Below are positions 6,092 through 8,915 of a stretch of DNA of 8,915 nucleotides, piece after piece. Source of the DNA: Bacteroidales bacterium (GTDB lineage Bacteria; Bacteroidota; Bacteroidia; Bacteroidales; UBA3663). The stretch lies in contig JAUNCV010000081.1 in assembly GCA_030526445.1 (NCBI GenBank), positions 1 to 8,915 of the forward strand, written 5' to 3'. The notes beneath the pieces were generated by a model. The model was not told the DNA's origin. It saw only the letters and a list, made by a program, of their open reading frames with translations, and made no database searches. Both the position numbers and the translations under genes were made by a program. Numbering within the stretch: the first letter of the stretch is position 1; the number at the start of each line of letters is the position of its first letter.

Positions 6092-7786
6092 ATGAAACAA
6101 TCTTTGCTAATTGCACTGGCAGCAAGCGGCTGCTTAACCATGCAGGCACAGGAAATTGAGCTTCCTACTATGGGCTGGAGTTCTTGGAATACTTTTGCAC
6201 TCAACATTAGTGATTCTATCATCATGCATCAGGCTGATGTTATGGCAAGCACTCCGCTGAAGGATGCCGGATACAAATATATAAATATTGATGATGGCTA
6301 TTTCGGAGGTCGAGACAAAGAGACCGGCCGATTGCTGATTCACCCTGTTCGCTTCCCACGCGGATTGAAGGGTGTGGTTGATCATATTCATGGCCTTGGA
6401 CTCAAGGCGGGCATATACAGCGATGCTGGAGCTAACACTTGCGGTACTTATTATGGCGGTGATGAGATTGCCCATGAAGTGGGTCTGTATCGTCATGATC
6501 AGCAAGACTGCGACATGTTCTTCAAAGAGCTTGACTTCGACTTTATCAAGGTGGATTTTTGTGGTGGTGATGCTCCACAGAACCGCCAGCGTTATTGCCT
6601 CGACCCCAAAGAGCGCTACACTGCTATCAATGAAGCGATGCAGAAGACCGGTAAGAAGGGCCTTCGCCTGAATGTGTGCCGATGGGATTATCCTGGCACC
6701 TGGGTGCACGACGTGGCAACCTCTTGGCGAATGAGTGTTGATATTAATTGCTCATGGCCATCGGTTAGAGGCATCATTGACCAGAGCCTTTACCTTTCGG
6801 CCTATTGCTATGGCGGCCGCTATAACGATATGGACATGCTTGAGGTGGGCCGAACGCTGACACCGGAAGAGGATCGCACCCATTTTGGTATGTGGTGCAT
6901 TATGAGTTCTCCGCTCCTCATTGGCTGTGATATGAGTACACTCACTCCTGAGGCAATGGAACTGCTTTGCAACAAAGAACTCATTGCTTTGAATCAGGAT
7001 TCGCTTGCACTGCAGGCTTATGTGGCCAAATATGACAAGAACGATAGCACCTATGTCTTTGTAAAGGATATTGAAACCCTGGAGGGTACAACTCGTGCCA
7101 TTGCTCTCTATAACCCAACAGAGACCTCGAAGGTTGTAAGCATTGACTATGCAGACATTCAGCTCGATGGTGTGACACAGGTGCGTGATCTCTTCGAGCA
7201 CAAAGATCTTGTAGTGACTGGCAAGAAGGCCAAGAAGTTTGCCAAGGCCAATGCAGCCTTTACCGGAGCAACACTTTCGCGCGAAGTACCTGCTCATGGT
7301 GTGCGTATCTATAAGGTAACTGCTAACAACCGAATTGAACGCTCTCTTTATGAGGCTGAGACTGCTTATCTGAGCAGTTATCAGGAACTTAATAATCCAT
7401 GGGCGCTCTATACTGGTACTTACCAGAAAGACAATGAATGCTCGGGCGGTGCCAAAGCTATTTTGCTTGGACAGCGTGCAGTGAACGATTTGCAATGGCG
7501 CAATGTGATGAGCCATGAGGGTGGCGAGTATGAAATCACCATTCGTTGCAAGTCAAAGAAAGGCGTTCATTCGACCATCAGCTGGGGCTATCCTCGCACC
7601 GAGGGTCAGCACTTCTTCGTCAATGTGAACGAAGGAGCAGGCGAACCTGTCTTTGCAAACACTCAGGGCGAGTGGGGCGAAGTAACTTGTAAGGTGCGTC
7701 TCAATAAGGGCAACAATGTGATTCGTCTTTTCCACGATCGTGATGAACTGCCAGAGATTGACTGCATGACTCTTAGAAAACTGTAA
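6092..7786 (+). CDS. Secreted GH27 alpha-galactosidase-like glycoside hydrolase with C-terminal CBM-like domain
   Basis: A 564-residue retaining glycosidase of family GH27. The N-terminal signal probably ends near TMQA/QE (19/20); AASGC ending at Cys14 is a weaker lipobox alternative. The (β/α)8 barrel begins MGWSSWNTF at 27. INIDDG at 64-69 carries the Asp pair that binds galactose O4/O6 in relatives. Asp155 in FIKVDFC is the predicted nucleophile and Asp217 in WRMSVDI the acid/base, aligning with human alpha-galactosidase A Asp170 and Asp231. A C-terminal β-domain of the GH27 type runs to about 410. Residues 418-564 form an extra β-sandwich beginning YEAE and ending IDCMTL, resembling CBM6/CBM35 modules. 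The loop at 196-204 departs from the human enzymes, so exact specificity is open; alpha-galactosidase is most likely, beta-L-arabinopyranosidase possible. It is the first gene of a likely pair with the GH35 enzyme. Confidence 0.88.
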   Translation: MKQSLLIALAASGCLTMQAQEIELPTMGWSSWNTFALNISDSIIMHQADVMASTPLKDAGYKYINIDDGYFGGRDKETGRLLIHPVRFPRGLKGVVDHIHGLGLKAGIYSDAGANTCGTYYGGDEIAHEVGLYRHDQQDCDMFFKELDFDFIKVDFCGGDAPQNRQRYCLDPKERYTAINEAMQKTGKKGLRLNVCRWDYPGTWVHDVATSWRMSVDINCSWPSVRGIIDQSLYLSAYCYGGRYNDMDMLEVGRTLTPEEDRTHFGMWCIMSSPLLIGCDMSTLTPEAMELLCNKELIALNQDSLALQAYVAKYDKNDSTYVFVKDIETLEGTTRAIALYNPTETSKVVSIDYADIQLDGVTQVRDLFEHKDLVVTGKKAKKFAKANAAFTGATLSREVPAHGVRIYKVTANNRIERSLYEAETAYLSSYQELNNPWALYTGTYQKDNECSGGAKAILLGQRAVNDLQWRNVMSHEGGEYEITIRCKSKKGVHSTISWGYPRTEGQHFFVNVNEGAGEPVFANTQGEWGEVTCKVRLNKGNNVIRLFHDRDELPEIDCMTLRKL

Positions 7787-7825
7787 CAATAATTAACTAA
7801 CTATTTTCTATTCACTATCTTATTC

Positions 7826-8915
7826 ATGAAAACTTTAGTTTCAACACTGCTTTGTGGCGGTATGGCATTGGCCGCTGCCACCTCATTGCAGGCCAAGCCT
7901 GCAAACGTAACCCACACCTTTGAACAAGGTAAGGGTGTGTTTATGCTCGACGGCAAGCCATTTGTTGTAAAGGCCGCTGAGTTGCATTATGCACGTATTC
8001 CTGCACCCTATTGGGAGCATCGCATCCAGATGTGTAAGGCATTGGGCATGAATACTATTTGTATTTATGTCTTCTGGAATTATCATGAGATGGAGGAGGG
8101 CAAGTATGACTTCTCTGGCGACAAAGATGTAGCAAAGTTCGTGGAGCTCTGCAAAAAGAACGACATGTTTGTCATTGTGCGCCCTGGCCCATATGTATGT
8201 GCTGAGTGGGAAATGGGTGGTCTGCCTTGGTGGCTGCTCAAGTATGAAGGCATGGAACTTCGTACACAAAATAAGGATTTTATGCGATCGTTGGGTCGAT
8301 TCGAACGTCGTCTTGCTCAGGAACTTGCTCCTTATCGACTTGAAAATGGCGGCAACATTCTGATGGTGCAGGTTGAGAACGAATTCGGTTCGTATGATAA
8401 GGATAAACCTTATATGATGGCTGTTCGTGATAGCCTCCGTGCAGCAGGCTGGGATAAGACTCAGTTGTTCCAGTGTGACTGGTCGTCGAACTTTACTGAC
8501 AATGCCCTCGATGACTTGCTTTGGACCATGAACTTCGGTACCGGTGCCAAGATAGACAAGGAGTTCAAGAAGGTAGGCGAACTTCGCCCCGATGCTCCCA
8601 AGATGTGCTCGGAGTTCTGGAGCGGTTGGTTCGACAATTACGGCAAGGCGCACCAGACACGTCCTTGGGAGCCGATGGTCAATGGCATCAAGGATATGCT
8701 CGACCGCAACATATCTTTCTCGCTCTATATGACCCACGGCGGTACCTCGTTTGCTCAGTGGGCAGGTGCGAACGTGCCGGGATATCAGCCCGACTGTACT
8801 TCGTATGACTATGATGCGCCTATCGATGAACAAGGCTCAACTACCGAGAAGTACTGGAAACTGCGAGAACTCCTGCAGGCCTATACGGACCAGAAACTTC
8901 CTGCCGTACCCAAGG
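7826..8915 (+). CDS. Secreted GH35 beta-galactosidase (3' end outside window)
   Basis: Retaining beta-galactosidase of family GH35, releasing terminal beta-linked galactose. The frame runs from ATG 7826 off the right edge; 363 residues are visible, against about 600-780 for Bacteroidetes members, so the catalytic barrel is here and the C-terminal β-domains are missing. Residues 1-23 form a signal peptide ending SLQA before Lys24. Visible signatures: the GH35 stretch RPGPYVCAEW followed by GGLPWWLL, QVENEFGSY with predicted acid/base Glu186, and CSEFWSGWFDNYG with predicted nucleophile Glu263. MTHGGTSFAQWAG matches the conserved strand after the nucleophile. It follows the GH27 gene by 39 nt with no terminator hairpin or -7 element seen between, so co-transcription is likely. 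No lipobox is visible, so it is probably periplasmic, or exported by T9SS if the missing C-terminus carries a sorting domain. Confidence 0.93.
   Translation, partial: MKTLVSTLLCGGMALAAATSLQAKPANVTHTFEQGKGVFMLDGKPFVVKAAELHYARIPAPYWEHRIQMCKALGMNTICIYVFWNYHEMEEGKYDFSGDKDVAKFVELCKKNDMFVIVRPGPYVCAEWEMGGLPWWLLKYEGMELRTQNKDFMRSLGRFERRLAQELAPYRLENGGNILMVQVENEFGSYDKDKPYMMAVRDSLRAAGWDKTQLFQCDWSSNFTDNALDDLLWTMNFGTGAKIDKEFKKVGELRPDAPKMCSEFWSGWFDNYGKAHQTRPWEPMVNGIKDMLDRNISFSLYMTHGGTSFAQWAGANVPGYQPDCTSYDYDAPIDEQGSTTEKYWKLRELLQAYTDQKLPAVPK

Noticed and set aside
7787..7825. A terminator or separate promoter between the GH27 and GH35 genes.
   Set aside because: The 39-nt gap is AT-rich but shows neither an inverted repeat with a T tract nor a TAnnTTTG element.
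7883..8833. A 316-codon open frame on the minus strand across the GH35 gene.
   Set aside because: It lies entirely antisense to a GH35 gene with intact catalytic motifs, resembles no family I know, has low-complexity His/Arg/Leu-rich composition, and is explained by codon bias of the real gene.

Overview
The window looks like chromosomal DNA from a Bacteroidales species, most likely Prevotella or a close relative. Three things suggest this: the protein families present (DUF5715, a PorE-type OmpA lipoprotein, paired GH27 and GH35 secreted enzymes), the weak or absent Shine-Dalgarno sites, and a TAnnTTTG promoter element of the Bacteroidetes type. This is inference from the sequence alone; no search was run. 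There are six protein-coding genes, two of them cut by the window edges, and no RNA genes, insertion sequences or CRISPR arrays that I can see.

Left block (1-4050, + strand): the 3' part of a DUF5715 protein with an M15/LAS-peptidase-like zinc-ligand pattern, then an HrpB-type DExH helicase that overlaps it by 4 nt (ATGA), then a membrane-anchored DNA/RNA non-specific endonuclease starting 3 nt after the helicase stop. The spacing suggests one transcript. The nuclease has a lysine-rich cytosolic tail, one transmembrane helix, a Pro/Lys/Gln-rich linker and a complete NUC catalytic domain.

Middle (4067-5968, - strand): one outer-membrane lipoprotein with TPR-like, PD40 beta-propeller, carboxypeptidase-regulatory-like and OmpA C-terminal domains, in that order. 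This is the layout of PorE, a peptidoglycan-binding accessory component of the type IX secretion system. It converges on the nuclease gene with a 16-nt gap and diverges from the right block across a 123-nt region holding a good promoter -7 element on the + strand.

Right block (6092-8915+, + strand): a secreted GH27 alpha-galactosidase-like enzyme with a C-terminal carbohydrate-binding-like domain, followed 39 nt later by a secreted GH35 beta-galactosidase that runs off the right edge. Together they would remove terminal alpha- and beta-linked galactose from plant or host glycans. No SusC/SusD pair is visible, so whether this is part of a full polysaccharide utilisation locus cannot be told here.

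I did not find a clearly new biological system. The points most worth following are the non-canonical sugar-recognition loop of the GH27 enzyme, the isolated PorE-like gene, and the linker architecture of the anchored nuclease.
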